A stretch of 64,000 nucleotides of DNA, taken from contig CAYUSB010000040.1 of the NCBI GenBank assembly GCA_964447205.1, positions 16,180 through 80,179 of the forward strand, written 5' to 3'. The translations under genes and the position numbers were made by a program. Shown here piece by piece: positions 7,901-17,555 of this stretch (the stretch's first letter is position 1; every line of letters starts with the position of its first letter). Below the pieces are notes generated by a model that did not search any database, was not told the origin of the DNA, and worked only from the letters and a program-made list of their open reading frames with translations. This DNA is from JAEUKH01 sp964447205. Lineage in GTDB: Bacteria > Myxococcota_A > Polyangia > Polyangiales > Ga0077539.

Positions 7901-10065
7901 GGGTGGTCGTATCCGATGATGTCGGCGAGGGCGGGGGAGCCGGTGAGGGCGTGGGCCGCGAGGAGGCCCGACATCACCGCCGACTCGACGCAGCCTGAGT
8001 TGAGGCCGGTCTCGGTCCAGTCGCCGGCGACGGTGAGGTTGTCGACGCTGCGGTCGAGGGGGGAGAGCCGGTGCGCGCTGCTCCCGGGGAGCGAGAGCAC
8101 GTACCGGTCGGAGGGGTGCACGTTGGCCGTCCAGAACTGCGTATCAAACCGGGCCTCCCCCACGGCCCCGTCGGCCCCCTCGGCCGCGAGGAGCTCCCAG
8201 CGGAAGCCCCCGCCCCGGGCCATGGCCCTCGGCCACAGGGCCCCCGCGGGGCCGTTGAGGAAGTCCACCGCGTGACTCCGGACCCGGGCGTGCTCGCGGG
8301 CCGCGAAGGCCTCGTCGGGGCCCTCGGGCGGCGGACGGTCGGGCAGGACGCTGCAGAAGTACGAGATGTTCTTCGGGGGGGTGGGCCAGGCTTCGACGGG
8401 AGCGAGGTGGGTCATGTCGGCCCAGGTGTCGAAGGGCTCGACGAAGCCCGAGAGGTTGACCGGCCCTGCGGTCCATCCGAGCTCCGCCACGTCGGCCCGG
8501 AGCCACACCTGGAAGGCCTGGGTGGGCACGGATTTCACCCGCTCCAGCATCGTGCGCCAGCGGGGCTCGCGGGCCACGAGCTCCTTGCACGGTCCGGGCA
8601 GGGCCCCGACCCCGAGGCCCAGGACCACGAAGTCGAAATCCTCCTGCACCCGCAGCGTGCGTTGGCCCGCCACCCGGGTCTCCCAGGGCGACTCGAAGGC
8701 CCGGCCCTGCCGTCGCAGGGCCTCGCCGCCGACGAGTTGGTCCCAGTCGGGGGCGGCGGGCCAACAGGGGATGCCCTCGACGTCGACCAGGGGTCGGTAC
8801 TCTCCGCCGTTGGAGAGCTCGGCCTGGACGTCAAACTCCAGGGCCGACACGAAGGGCCTGGCCTGCTGCCCCGGGTCGGCGGGGTCGGGCTCTCCCAACC
8901 GGACATGGGCGAGGCGGTGGAAGAACTCGAAGCGCACCCCACGCCGCTGCAGGACCTCATAGAGCGGGGCGAAGACCACGTCGCCCATGCCCGCCCCCAT
9001 GCGCCAGAACAGGGCTCCGCGATAGGTGAAGAACATCCGCATGGCCCCGCGCAGGGCCACGCTGGCGGCGAGGGCGGGGCGCGTGACGTCGCCGTCCTCG
9101 AAGGCGAAGGCGAGGTCGTAGATGCCCCGCACGAAGCCCGAGTCGAGGGCCCGCGGAGAGGCCCCGTTGAGGCGCAGCCAGTCGCGCCAGTCGTACCCGT
9201 CGATGGCGTCGAAGCCCCGCGGATCGAAGGCCAGGCCGAAGCGCACCGACCCCCGCAGGATGGCCAGGATGAGGTCGACGACCTCCCAGACCCGCTGGAT
9301 CTCGCGGTCGCCCTCGACGCAACGATCGAGCTGCCTGCGGGCGGCCGCGGCCACGGCGTCGATGAGCCCCAGCACGAGGCCCTGACGCTCGCCGCGGAAC
9401 ACGGGCGGAAACACCGCGTCCATGGCGAGGCGCAGGAGCTCGGCGGCTTCGGAGACGGCCGCGGCCGAGGCGAGCTGGCCGTACCGCAGGAGGCGCTCGA
9501 TGGTGGCCACCACGTCCTCGGGGCCGATCCCTGGGGCCCGCGGAGGCGCCCGCGGAGGCGGCGCGTCGGAGCCCTCGGCCGAGCGCAGGAGCTCGACCAC
9601 CAGGGCGGCGGCCTGCTGGAGGTAACCCCGTACGGAGAAGGGGTTTGGGGCCGCGAGGGGGTCGCCCGGAAGGCCGTCCCCCGGCGGAAAATGAGCGACC
9701 CAGTGGTGCCACGCCCCGCCTGGGGCCCGGTCGGTCACGGCGACATCCGGAGCCGGGGCGAAGGCGTCCTGCCAGTCGGCGATGGGACACCGCCGCGGGT
9801 CGCGCCCGAGCTCGGCGTAGCAGCGCCGCATCAGGCGAAAGGCGTTCTCGTAGAAGCCCATCCAGAGGTGCAGGCCGTGCTCCTCGATGCGCCCCGACGG
9901 CCCCCGCCCGGAGGCCCCTTTGCCCCCGAGGCGAAATCCCATCTGGTAGACGGTGACCTCAAAGCGCCCGCCATGTGCCGGATCCGACAGCTCAAAGGCC
10001 GCGGTCAACGCAGCGCAGCCCCCTCCCACGATGGCTACGCGTGTTGGCTGCGGGATTTCCACCAT
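7897..10065 (-). CDS. FAD-dependent oxidoreductase, carotenoid desaturase/amine oxidase superfamily
   Basis: A 722-residue flavoprotein. An N-terminal dinucleotide fold is seen at RVAIVGGGCAALTAAFEL (about residues 9-26), followed by the GFRLGGKGASGR segment. A C-terminal FAD-closing motif (LTVAGDWTETGLNSGCVESAV) is like those of phytoene desaturases, carotenoid isomerases and hydroxysqualene dehydroxylase. It is longer than usual, with a helical insertion around residues 180-300. I chose the ATG at 10065, just before the Rossmann motif; longer frames run into the end of the upstream kinase gene. It heads the four-gene operon with the unknown protein, prenyl synthase and ADC-jacalin. Oxidation or isomerisation of a polyprenyl substrate is a reasonable guess. 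Confidence 0.85.
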   Translation of the reverse strand: MVEIPQPTRVAIVGGGCAALTAAFELSDPAHGGRFEVTVYQMGFRLGGKGASGRGPSGRIEEHGLHLWMGFYENAFRLMRRCYAELGRDPRRCPIADWQDAFAPAPDVAVTDRAPGGAWHHWVAHFPPGDGLPGDPLAAPNPFSVRGYLQQAAALVVELLRSAEGSDAPPPRAPPRAPGIGPEDVVATIERLLRYGQLASAAAVSEAAELLRLAMDAVFPPVFRGERQGLVLGLIDAVAAAARRQLDRCVEGDREIQRVWEVVDLILAILRGSVRFGLAFDPRGFDAIDGYDWRDWLRLNGASPRALDSGFVRGIYDLAFAFEDGDVTRPALAASVALRGAMRMFFTYRGALFWRMGAGMGDVVFAPLYEVLQRRGVRFEFFHRLAHVRLGEPDPADPGQQARPFVSALEFDVQAELSNGGEYRPLVDVEGIPCWPAAPDWDQLVGGEALRRQGRAFESPWETRVAGQRTLRVQEDFDFVVLGLGVGALPGPCKELVAREPRWRTMLERVKSVPTQAFQVWLRADVAELGWTAGPVNLSGFVEPFDTWADMTHLAPVEAWPTPPKNISYFCSVLPDRPPPEGPDEAFAAREHARVRSHAVDFLNGPAGALWPRAMARGGGFRWELLAAEGADGAVGEARFDTQFWTANVHPSDRYVLSLPGSSAHRLSPLDRSVDNLTVAGDWTETGLNSGCVESAVMSGLLAAHALTGSPALADIIGYDHP

Positions 10066-10118
10066 GTCGGGCGGGACCGTAAAGGAACCTCCCGGGCGCA
10101 GCAAGGGACGAATCCTGG

Positions 10119-13100
10119 CTACGCGCGGCCCAGCGTGCCCGCGGCGCTGCGGGGCAGGGTGATGACGAACTCCGTGCATTCCCCCTCGATCGACTCCACG
10201 CGGATCTCGCCCTGATGGCCACCGACGACAATGTCATGGCTGAGCGAGAGACCGAGCCCGGTGCCCTCGCCCGGCGGTTTGGTGGTGAAGAAGGGGGTAA
10301 AAATGTGCCGGGCCACGGACTCGGGGATGCCCGTCCCGTTGTCGCGGATGCGTACTTCGACCCGCGGGCCGAGGTTGCGGGTGCGCACCTGCAGGGCGGG
10401 GGCGTACCGCGCCCCGAGTCGCTGCTTCTTCTGCCGGATGGCGTAGTACGCGTTGTGCAGGACGTTGATGAACACCCGGCTGATGTCCTGCCGGGAGACC
10501 TCGACCTGGCCCACCGCGGGGTCGCACTCGGTCTGGATGGCGGGGGCAAACCCGGGGTCTTTGGCCCGCACCCCGTGGTAGGCGAGGTTGACGCTCTCGA
10601 CGAGCACGGCGTTGAGGTCGGTGGGCTCGCGCGAGCCGGGGGCCTGCCGGGCGTGGAGCAGCATGCCGTTGATGATCCCGTCGGCGCGGCGGCCGTACTC
10701 ATGGATCTTGTCGACGTTGGCCCGCAGGTCGGCGAGAGGCTCTGCGAGGTCGGCGAGGACCGCGGGGGGGACGGTCCCGCGCACCGCGGCGAGGCCCTCC
10801 TGGATCTCGGCGGTGAGCCCGGCCGAGAGGGCGGCGAAGTTGTTGATGAAGTTGAGGGGGTTCTTCAGCTCGTGGGCGATGCCGGCGGTGAGGGCCCCGA
10901 GGGAGGCGAGCTTCTCCTGGGTGACGAGGCGCCCCTGGGTGAGGCGTAGCTCGCCGAGGGCCGTGCCGAGCTCGTCGTTCTTCGCGCGCAGCTCGAGGGT
11001 GCGGGCCTCGACCTTCTGCTCCAGGGTGCGGCTGTAGTCCTCGACGCGCCCCTTGGCGGCTGCGAGGTCGCGGAAGAGCCGCGCGTTGGTGAGGGACAGC
11101 GCCGCCTGCGAGGACAGGAGCCGCACGAGCTCCAGGCGGGCCTCGGTGAAGGCCGACGGGATGAGGTTGTTCTCCAGGTACAGGATCGCCGTGAGGGCCC
11201 CGCGGTTGAGGAGGGGAGCGCAGAGCACCGAGCGCGGGCGGCGGGCGATCACGTAGGAGTCGTAGGTGAAGATCCCCTCCCGTGCCGCGTCCTCCAGCAC
11301 CACGCTCTCCCGGGTGCGCTGCACAAACTGAACGACGGACGTCGACAGGGCGTTGTCGTTGTCCTCCAGCGGGCTGTCGTCGCGGGCGATCACCCCGTCG
11401 GCGTCGTCCCGCTGCTCGGCCGCGATCACCAGCCGCCCCTCGCGCTCCAGCAGCAAGAACCCCCGCTGGGCCCCGGCGCTCTCGACCGCGATGCGCATGA
11501 GGTTCTCGACGAGCCGCTCCAGGACGATCTCGCCCGAGATGGCCCGGGCGGCCTTCATCACGGTCGCGAGATCGAGGGCGGCCCCGCCCCGGTCGGTCGA
11601 GGTGACGCTCACCGACCCGGTCCCCAGGCTCACCGTCCGGACCGCCAGGAGGGTCGGGTGTCGACGCTCCAGGTCGGCCACCTTTCCCGCAGCCCCCCAA
11701 CGCGTGTAGCGATACCGGGCCTCGCCCAGATAGGTCGCGGCGATCTTGTCTCGGCCGAGGCCGAGGTAGAGCCCCGCGGCCAGCTCGTACCCGAGGGCCT
11801 CCTCCTGGAGGTAACCCTGGGCCCCGGCTCCGCGGAGGGCCTCCTCGTACAGCTCCATGGCCTCGGCGGGGCGTCCGAGGACCCGGGCCCGCTCGGCCTC
11901 CACCAACACATATTTGTGCCGGAAGTTGGCGGGGCCGTCGTGGGCCCAACGCTGCATCACCTCCTGGTTCTTGGCCGCCTTGGCCAGGCATTCTTCGCGG
12001 TCCGCGCCCTCCAGGGTGGCCGCGAGGCCCAGGGCGGCGAGCGAGCCGTAGAAGTTGTGCTGGGCCGAGGTCATGTGGGCGGTCATCGCCCCGAGGTGAG
12101 GCTCGGCGGCGGCGGCAAAGGACACCGCGGCGGCGAGGTCGCCGTACAGATAGGCCAGCATGCACTTCGAGGTGTTCAGCAGGCACAACGAGTTGCTGCT
12201 CTTGGCCTCGACGAGCCGAGGCACCTCGCGGTCTTCATCAAAGGCCGCGCCCACAAGGCGCGTAGGCTCCGGCACGACCTCCGCCAGGTTGTGCACCATC
12301 TGCAACAGGATGCAGGCGTAGATACGCTGAAACTCCTGCTTGAGCCGGGCCAGGAGCTCGATGTAGCGCCCCAGCTCCCGGGCCACGAGGTCCACGGGTT
12401 CGCCGAGGTAGAGGAGGGCGGTGCAGTAGAGGTCGGCCCCGTAGGCGCCAAACTCCAGGTCGCCGGCGTCGAGGCCCATCTGCACCGACTCGCGCAGGGG
12501 CTCGAGGCTCTCGCGCAGGTGCACCTGCCAGTGGGTGATAAACGCGCTCACGAGAACATGAACCTTGGCCCGCAGGGCCCGGGCCTCCGAGCGGTCGAGG
12601 AGCTCGAGGGCCAGGGCTCCCCAGGCGTTGGCCCCGGCGGTGTCGCCGACGGCGGCCCGGATGAGGCCGTACTCGGCGTAGGCGAAGGGGGCCATGTCCG
12701 AGTTTCCGTGGGCGATGCAGAGCTCGAGCATCTCGCACACCACGGGCATGAACAGCAGGGGCTCGACGATGTACGACGGGGCCGTGAGGGTCACGAGAAC
12801 ACGCAAGACCGTGAGGCGATGCGGGTCTGTGAGGGGCGGGAGGTCGACAAACGGTCCGGGGCTCCTGCCTCCGAGGCGGGCTTCGGTCGCGAGCACGGCC
12901 CCGAACGAGCGGGCGAAATCGAGGTCGCGGGGCAGCGGGGCCCCGAGCAGCTCCAGGGTCTGCCTGCCCACCGTGACGGCCGCGGGCAGGTCGTTGCGGG
13001 CCGTGTGGAAGAGCATCCGGGTCTCGTGCACCTTGGCCTGGTCGAGGGTCGAGCGGGCGTGGGCCAGGGCCACCCCCGAGAGGGCCTCGGCCCGGGCGAG

Positions 13101-15530
13101 GTCGGTGTCGAGGAAGGCCGCCTCCATGGCCTCGACGTAGAGGGTGAAGGCCAGGTCATAGTGCGCGGCGAAGGGCTCGGCGGGCAGGAGCTGGAGGGCG
13201 AACTCCAGGTACCGATGGGCGGCCTCGTACGCCGAGGCTGCCTTGGCTCGTTTCGCCGCGAGGAGGTTGAGCCGCGCCACCGCGAGGCGCTCGTCGGGGT
13301 CGGTGAGGCGGTCGAGGCCCTGGTCAAACTGGTGCACGATGTCGAACACCCGACCGCCGAGCTCCGACCCCGGGGTGCCCTCGCGCAGCAGGCGTCCGAT
13401 GCGGACATGGACCCCTCCGCGGTCGTCGGCCCCGATCAGGGAGTAGGCGGCCTGCTGCACCCGATCGTGAAGAAACTGGTAGGCCACGTCGCGGTCGTCC
13501 GCCAGGGAGGCCTCGGAGAAACCCGCCGGCTCGGCGTCGCGGGCGTCGTGGCCCACGGGGATGACCAGTCCTTCCCGGGCGGCCTCCCACATCTCCGCGG
13601 CGGTCTCCTGGGCCGAGCGCTCGTTGACGCGGCTGAGGGTGCGCAGGTCGAAGCGGTTGCCAATGCAGGCCGCGAGCTGCAGGACCCGCTGGGTGCCCGC
13701 CGACAGGCTCTGGATCTTGCCCGCCATGAGGGTGACGACGTTGTCGGTGAGCTGCCGACCACGGATCTCCTCGATGTCCCAGCGCCACTGTCCCTCCGCG
13801 GGGTCGAAGCGGATCAGCCCGTCGTCGGCCGCAGCGCGGAGAAACTGCCCGAGGAAGAAGGGGTTTCCGCCGGTCTTCTCCAGCGAGAGCTCGACCAGGG
13901 GGAGGACCCGGTCGGGCTCGACCCGCAGGGTGTCCACGAGGAGTTCCTGGACGTGCGGGGCCCCGAGGGCCTCGAGGGCGAGGACGGTCGGCCCCACCCC
14001 GGCGCGCTGCAGGGCCTCGACGGCCAGCGACAAGGGATGGGCCGCGGTGACCTCGTTGTCCCGATAGGCCCCGAGCACGAGGAGGTGCCGGGTGTTGGGG
14101 TCGGACAGCAGGAGCACCAGGACCTTGAGCGACGGGGGATCGGCCCACTGCAGGTCGTCGAGGAAGAGCACGAGGGGATGGGCCTCGCTCGCGAAGCAGC
14201 GCACGAAGGCCGTAAAGACAAGATTCCAACGGTTTTGGGATTCGGCGAGGCCGAGGGGCTCGGCGGGGGGCTGCGGACCGACGATGAGCCCTACGTCCGG
14301 CAGCACGTCGACGATCACCTGGGCGTTGGGCCCGAGGGCCGCCTGGAGCCGCCCGCTCCAGGCTTCCAGGGCCTCCTCGCGTTCGGTGAGCACCTGCCGC
14401 AGGAGCCCGCCAAACGCCTGGAGGAGCGCTGAGTAAGGCGTGTCCCGATGAAACTGGTCGAACTTCCCGCTGGCGAAGCGCCCCCGACGGCGCAGCACCG
14501 GCTTGTGAAGCTCGTGGACCAGGGCGCTCTTTCCCACCCCAGAGTATCCCGCGACCAGGGCGAGGCCCGCCCGTCCTGCCGCGGCGCGCGCGTAGGCCTC
14601 CAGGAGGGCGGTGATCTGCGGCGCGCGGCCGTAGAGCTTCTCCGCGAGGTAGAGCCGGTCGGGCACGTCATGGCCCCCGAGGAGGAAGGGGGCGACGTCG
14701 CCGGTGCGGTCCCATACGTCGAGGCAGGCCACGAGGTCGGCGTGCAGACCGTGGGCGCTCTGGTAGCGGTCTTCGGCCACCTTGGCGAGGAGCTTGAGGA
14801 CCACCGCCGAGACCCCGCGAGGCACCTCCGGGCGCCGCTCGTGCGGGGGCGTCGGCTGCTGGGCGATGTGGGCGTGGATCATCTCCACGGCGTCGCTGGT
14901 CGGAAAGGGCACCGTGCCCGTGAGCATCTCGTAGAGGGTCGCCCCGAGGGAGTAGAGGTCGGCCCGGCTGTCGATGACCCGGTTCATCCGGCCGGTCTGC
15001 TCAGGCGAGATGTACGCGAGGGTGCCCTCCAGGAGGTCGGGCTCTCGCACGCCCGGGCTCTGCCGGGACAGGGCGGTGGCGATGCCGAAGTCGATGATCT
15101 TCAAGGCCCCGCTCTGCGGGTTGATCACGATGTTGGAGGGGTTGATGTCCTTGTGGATGATCCCCTGGGCGTGCACCGCCCCGAGGGCGGCGGCGAGACG
15201 GACGGCGATGCGCAGTGCCTCCCCGACCGGCAGGGCAGCCCCGCCGAGGTGGGCCCGCAGGGAGATGGCCTCGCAGTCCTCGACGATCAGGGCCACCCCC
15301 ACCCCGTCCCGCTCAATGCTGTGAACCTTGATGACGTCCGCGGCGTCAAGCGCGCGGGTGATCTCGTATTCGCGTCTGAGCTGGGCGAGGTCTTCTCGGC
15401 TCGGGTGCTCGCTGTGCAGCCCCTTGACGATCACGGACAACCCGTCGGACTGCCGCCGTCCCCGGTAGATCACCGAGCGCATGCCCTGATGGAGCTTGTC
15501 CCCGAGATCGTAGCCCGCGACTGTATTCAT
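10119..15530 (-). CDS. Ser/Thr kinase-AAA ATPase-GAF-histidine kinase fusion
   Basis: About 1803 residues. The protein kinase domain (about 8-275) keeps Lys36, the catalytic loop HKDINPSN with Asp128 and Asn133, DFG at 147-149 and the SPEQTGR segment. An AAA/NB-ARC-like ATPase follows (Walker A GYSGVGKSAL at 329-338, Walker B LVLFLDDLQWAD), then a long TPR-like helical region, a GAF domain, a coiled coil and a histidine kinase (H box LTAGIAHELKNPLNF, then DNGTGIPE and GLGLSLSHDI). There is no receiver domain. I prefer the ATG at 15530, preceded by GGGGAG, over a GTG four codons upstream. It resembles the Hstk dual-kinase family of cyanobacteria and myxobacteria. The isoprenoid operon starts 53 bp downstream on the same strand and may be cotranscribed. 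Confidence 0.92.
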   Translation of the reverse strand: MNTVAGYDLGDKLHQGMRSVIYRGRRQSDGLSVIVKGLHSEHPSREDLAQLRREYEITRALDAADVIKVHSIERDGVGVALIVEDCEAISLRAHLGGAALPVGEALRIAVRLAAALGAVHAQGIIHKDINPSNIVINPQSGALKIIDFGIATALSRQSPGVREPDLLEGTLAYISPEQTGRMNRVIDSRADLYSLGATLYEMLTGTVPFPTSDAVEMIHAHIAQQPTPPHERRPEVPRGVSAVVLKLLAKVAEDRYQSAHGLHADLVACLDVWDRTGDVAPFLLGGHDVPDRLYLAEKLYGRAPQITALLEAYARAAAGRAGLALVAGYSGVGKSALVHELHKPVLRRRGRFASGKFDQFHRDTPYSALLQAFGGLLRQVLTEREEALEAWSGRLQAALGPNAQVIVDVLPDVGLIVGPQPPAEPLGLAESQNRWNLVFTAFVRCFASEAHPLVLFLDDLQWADPPSLKVLVLLLSDPNTRHLLVLGAYRDNEVTAAHPLSLAVEALQRAGVGPTVLALEALGAPHVQELLVDTLRVEPDRVLPLVELSLEKTGGNPFFLGQFLRAAADDGLIRFDPAEGQWRWDIEEIRGRQLTDNVVTLMAGKIQSLSAGTQRVLQLAACIGNRFDLRTLSRVNERSAQETAAEMWEAAREGLVIPVGHDARDAEPAGFSEASLADDRDVAYQFLHDRVQQAAYSLIGADDRGGVHVRIGRLLREGTPGSELGGRVFDIVHQFDQGLDRLTDPDERLAVARLNLLAAKRAKAASAYEAAHRYLEFALQLLPAEPFAAHYDLAFTLYVEAMEAAFLDTDLARAEALSGVALAHARSTLDQAKVHETRMLFHTARNDLPAAVTVGRQTLELLGAPLPRDLDFARSFGAVLATEARLGGRSPGPFVDLPPLTDPHRLTVLRVLVTLTAPSYIVEPLLFMPVVCEMLELCIAHGNSDMAPFAYAEYGLIRAAVGDTAGANAWGALALELLDRSEARALRAKVHVLVSAFITHWQVHLRESLEPLRESVQMGLDAGDLEFGAYGADLYCTALLYLGEPVDLVARELGRYIELLARLKQEFQRIYACILLQMVHNLAEVVPEPTRLVGAAFDEDREVPRLVEAKSSNSLCLLNTSKCMLAYLYGDLAAAVSFAAAAEPHLGAMTAHMTSAQHNFYGSLAALGLAATLEGADREECLAKAAKNQEVMQRWAHDGPANFRHKYVLVEAERARVLGRPAEAMELYEEALRGAGAQGYLQEEALGYELAAGLYLGLGRDKIAATYLGEARYRYTRWGAAGKVADLERRHPTLLAVRTVSLGTGSVSVTSTDRGGAALDLATVMKAARAISGEIVLERLVENLMRIAVESAGAQRGFLLLEREGRLVIAAEQRDDADGVIARDDSPLEDNDNALSTSVVQFVQRTRESVVLEDAAREGIFTYDSYVIARRPRSVLCAPLLNRGALTAILYLENNLIPSAFTEARLELVRLLSSQAALSLTNARLFRDLAAAKGRVEDYSRTLEQKVEARTLELRAKNDELGTALGELRLTQGRLVTQEKLASLGALTAGIAHELKNPLNFINNFAALSAGLTAEIQEGLAAVRGTVPPAVLADLAEPLADLRANVDKIHEYGRRADGIINGMLLHARQAPGSREPTDLNAVLVESVNLAYHGVRAKDPGFAPAIQTECDPAVGQVEVSRQDISRVFINVLHNAYYAIRQKKQRLGARYAPALQVRTRNLGPRVEVRIRDNGTGIPESVARHIFTPFFTTKPPGEGTGLGLSLSHDIVVGGHQGEIRVESIEGECTEFVITLPRSAAGTLGRA

Positions 15531-15647
15531 TGTGCTCCCCACGTCGTCGCGGGGACACTTTCCCCGTAGGAGGCGCGGGGCCTGAGGCTATCATCGCGCA
15601 GCACACCCCGAGAAGTCTTTCCACCGTAGGAAGTCACGAGCAGCACG

Positions 15648-17543
15648 ATGGACGAAGAACTGGTTGGAGGTCGCTACGCCCTGATCCGCGAGATTGCCCG
15701 GGGCGCGGCGGGCGTCGTGTGGGAGGCGGAGGATCGTGTGCTCCTGCGTCGGGTCGCGGTCAAGCTGGCTCACGCCGGGGCGGACGGGCCCCTGGGGAGG
15801 GCGCCGGACTCGGTGCTGGTCGCGCGTTTCTCGCACCCCAACGTCGTGCGCGTCTACGACGGCGGAGTCGACGGGGGCCGGGCCTACACCGTGATGGAGC
15901 TGCTCGACGGCGAAGACCTCGAGCGGCGCTTCGAGCGCCTCGGGCGCATGTCGTTGTCCTCGCTCGGCCCCTGGCTCGGTCAGGTGGCCATGGCCCTCGA
16001 CGGCGCTCATACGGCCGGGGTGGTACACGGCGACCTGCGTCCCTCGAAGCTGTTTCTGGCGCGGGGTGAGGGCGGCGAGGCGCTCCGGGTGCTTGATTTC
16101 GGGGCCTCGGTGGTGTCGATGCACACGAGCCGCTCGCTCCCGTCGGGGGACGGCCCCGCGGGCGAGGCCGCCGTCGACCCGCGCGAGGACCTCCTGGCCC
16201 TCGCGGCGGTCGCGTGGCGAGCGTTGACGGGACGCCCTCCCTTCGGGGCCGCGTCGGTCCTCGAGCTCCAGGGCGCCCTCGCCCGCGGAGAGCGCGTCCC
16301 CGAGCTCACCTCCCTCGTGCCCGAGGCCCCCCCGGCGCTCGATCCGTTCTTCGCCCGGGCGTTTCACCCCGACCCTGGGGGGCGCTTCCAGACGGCCCGG
16401 GAGTTTGCCGACGCGGTGCGGATCCTCGGGGCCACCGCGGAGGTCTCCCGCGCGACCCGGGTGCTGGTGGTCGACGACGAGCCCGACGTGGCGGTGATCA
16501 TCCGGCAGAGCTTCCGCAAGCAGATCCGCCGGGGGGTGTACGAGTTTCTCTTCGCCCTCAACGGGGCCGAGGCCCTGCGGACGTTGCAGGCCAACCCTGA
16601 CATCGACATCGTCCTCAGCGACATCAACATGCCCGAGATGGACGGGCTCACCTTTCTGGCGAGCGCCCGTGCGATCAACCCCCTGCGCCGGGTGGTCATG
16701 GTCTCGGCCTACGGCGACCTCAACAACATCCGCACCGCGATGAACCGCGGAGCCTTCGACTTCGTCACCAAACCCGTCGACATGGCCGACCTGGAGGCCA
16801 CCATCCTCAAGGCCGTGGCCGAGCTCGGGGTCCTGCGCGAGGCCATCCGACGGTGGTCCGAGGCCGAGCGGGCCCGGGCCAACCTCGCCCGGTACTTCCC
16901 GCCGAGCCTCGTGGAGATGCTCGCCTCGGACGCTCCGACCCGCACCGCGAAGCGCGCCGACGTGGGGGTCCTCTTCGCCGACATCGTGGGCTTCACCCAG
17001 TTTGCCGAGTCGATCCCGCCCGAGGAGGTCCTGGCCCTCCTGCGGGAGTTTCACGCCCAGATGGAGGCCGAGGTCTTCGAGCACGGCGGGACCCTGGAGA
17101 AGTACATCGGCGATGCCCTCCTCGTGACCTTCGGGGTGCCCACGGCCACGGGCCGCGACGCCACCCACGCCCTGGCCTGCGCCCGGGCGATGCTCGCCGC
17201 CCTCGACAACCTCAACCGGGCTCGGGTGGCCCGCGGCGACGTGGCCATCCGGATGGGCATCGGGCTGCACTGGGGCCCGGCCGTGTTGGGTCACATCGGG
17301 TCGGACCGCAACATGTCCTTCGCGGTCATCGGAGACACGGTCAACACCGCGAGCCGGCTCCAGTCGGCCACCCGCGACCTCAACGCCGCCCTCCTCGTGA
17401 GCCAGGACCTCCTCGACGCCATGCGCGCCGAGGTGGGCGACGTGTTCTCCTCGCTCCTGCCCGGGATGGAAGACCTCGGCGAACGTTCGCTGCGCGGCCG
17501 GGTCAAACCCATGCGCCTGTGGATGCTGCCCGCGGCGGAGTGA
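15648..17543 (+). CDS. Degenerate Ser/Thr kinase-receiver-adenylate cyclase fusion
   Basis: A 631-residue three-module signalling protein. The kinase-like domain (about 7-262) keeps the lysine (VAVKL, K39), Asp129 in VHGDLRPSK and DFG at 150-152. It has Lys134 where the catalytic-loop Asn should be and lacks a GTPxYxAPE activation segment. The receiver (about 270-390) has the acidic pocket DDE and phospho-acceptor Asp325 in LSDINMP. The class III cyclase (about 438-610) has metal aspartates 445 and 489, Lys485 and Asp563 (the adenine-specifying pair), and Asn566 and Arg570. It should make cAMP under control of receiver phosphorylation. It is divergent from the dual kinase at 10119-15530, a plausible partner. 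Confidence 0.92.
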   Translation: MDEELVGGRYALIREIARGAAGVVWEAEDRVLLRRVAVKLAHAGADGPLGRAPDSVLVARFSHPNVVRVYDGGVDGGRAYTVMELLDGEDLERRFERLGRMSLSSLGPWLGQVAMALDGAHTAGVVHGDLRPSKLFLARGEGGEALRVLDFGASVVSMHTSRSLPSGDGPAGEAAVDPREDLLALAAVAWRALTGRPPFGAASVLELQGALARGERVPELTSLVPEAPPALDPFFARAFHPDPGGRFQTAREFADAVRILGATAEVSRATRVLVVDDEPDVAVIIRQSFRKQIRRGVYEFLFALNGAEALRTLQANPDIDIVLSDINMPEMDGLTFLASARAINPLRRVVMVSAYGDLNNIRTAMNRGAFDFVTKPVDMADLEATILKAVAELGVLREAIRRWSEAERARANLARYFPPSLVEMLASDAPTRTAKRADVGVLFADIVGFTQFAESIPPEEVLALLREFHAQMEAEVFEHGGTLEKYIGDALLVTFGVPTATGRDATHALACARAMLAALDNLNRARVARGDVAIRMGIGLHWGPAVLGHIGSDRNMSFAVIGDTVNTASRLQSATRDLNAALLVSQDLLDAMRAEVGDVFSSLLPGMEDLGERSLRGRVKPMRLWMLPAAE

Positions 17544-17555
17544 CGACCCGGCCCT

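Noticed and set aside
11658..14432. A 924-residue plus-strand open frame inside the dual-kinase gene
   Set aside because: It is antisense to a clearly real kinase/ATPase protein and has low-complexity Gly/His/Glu composition.
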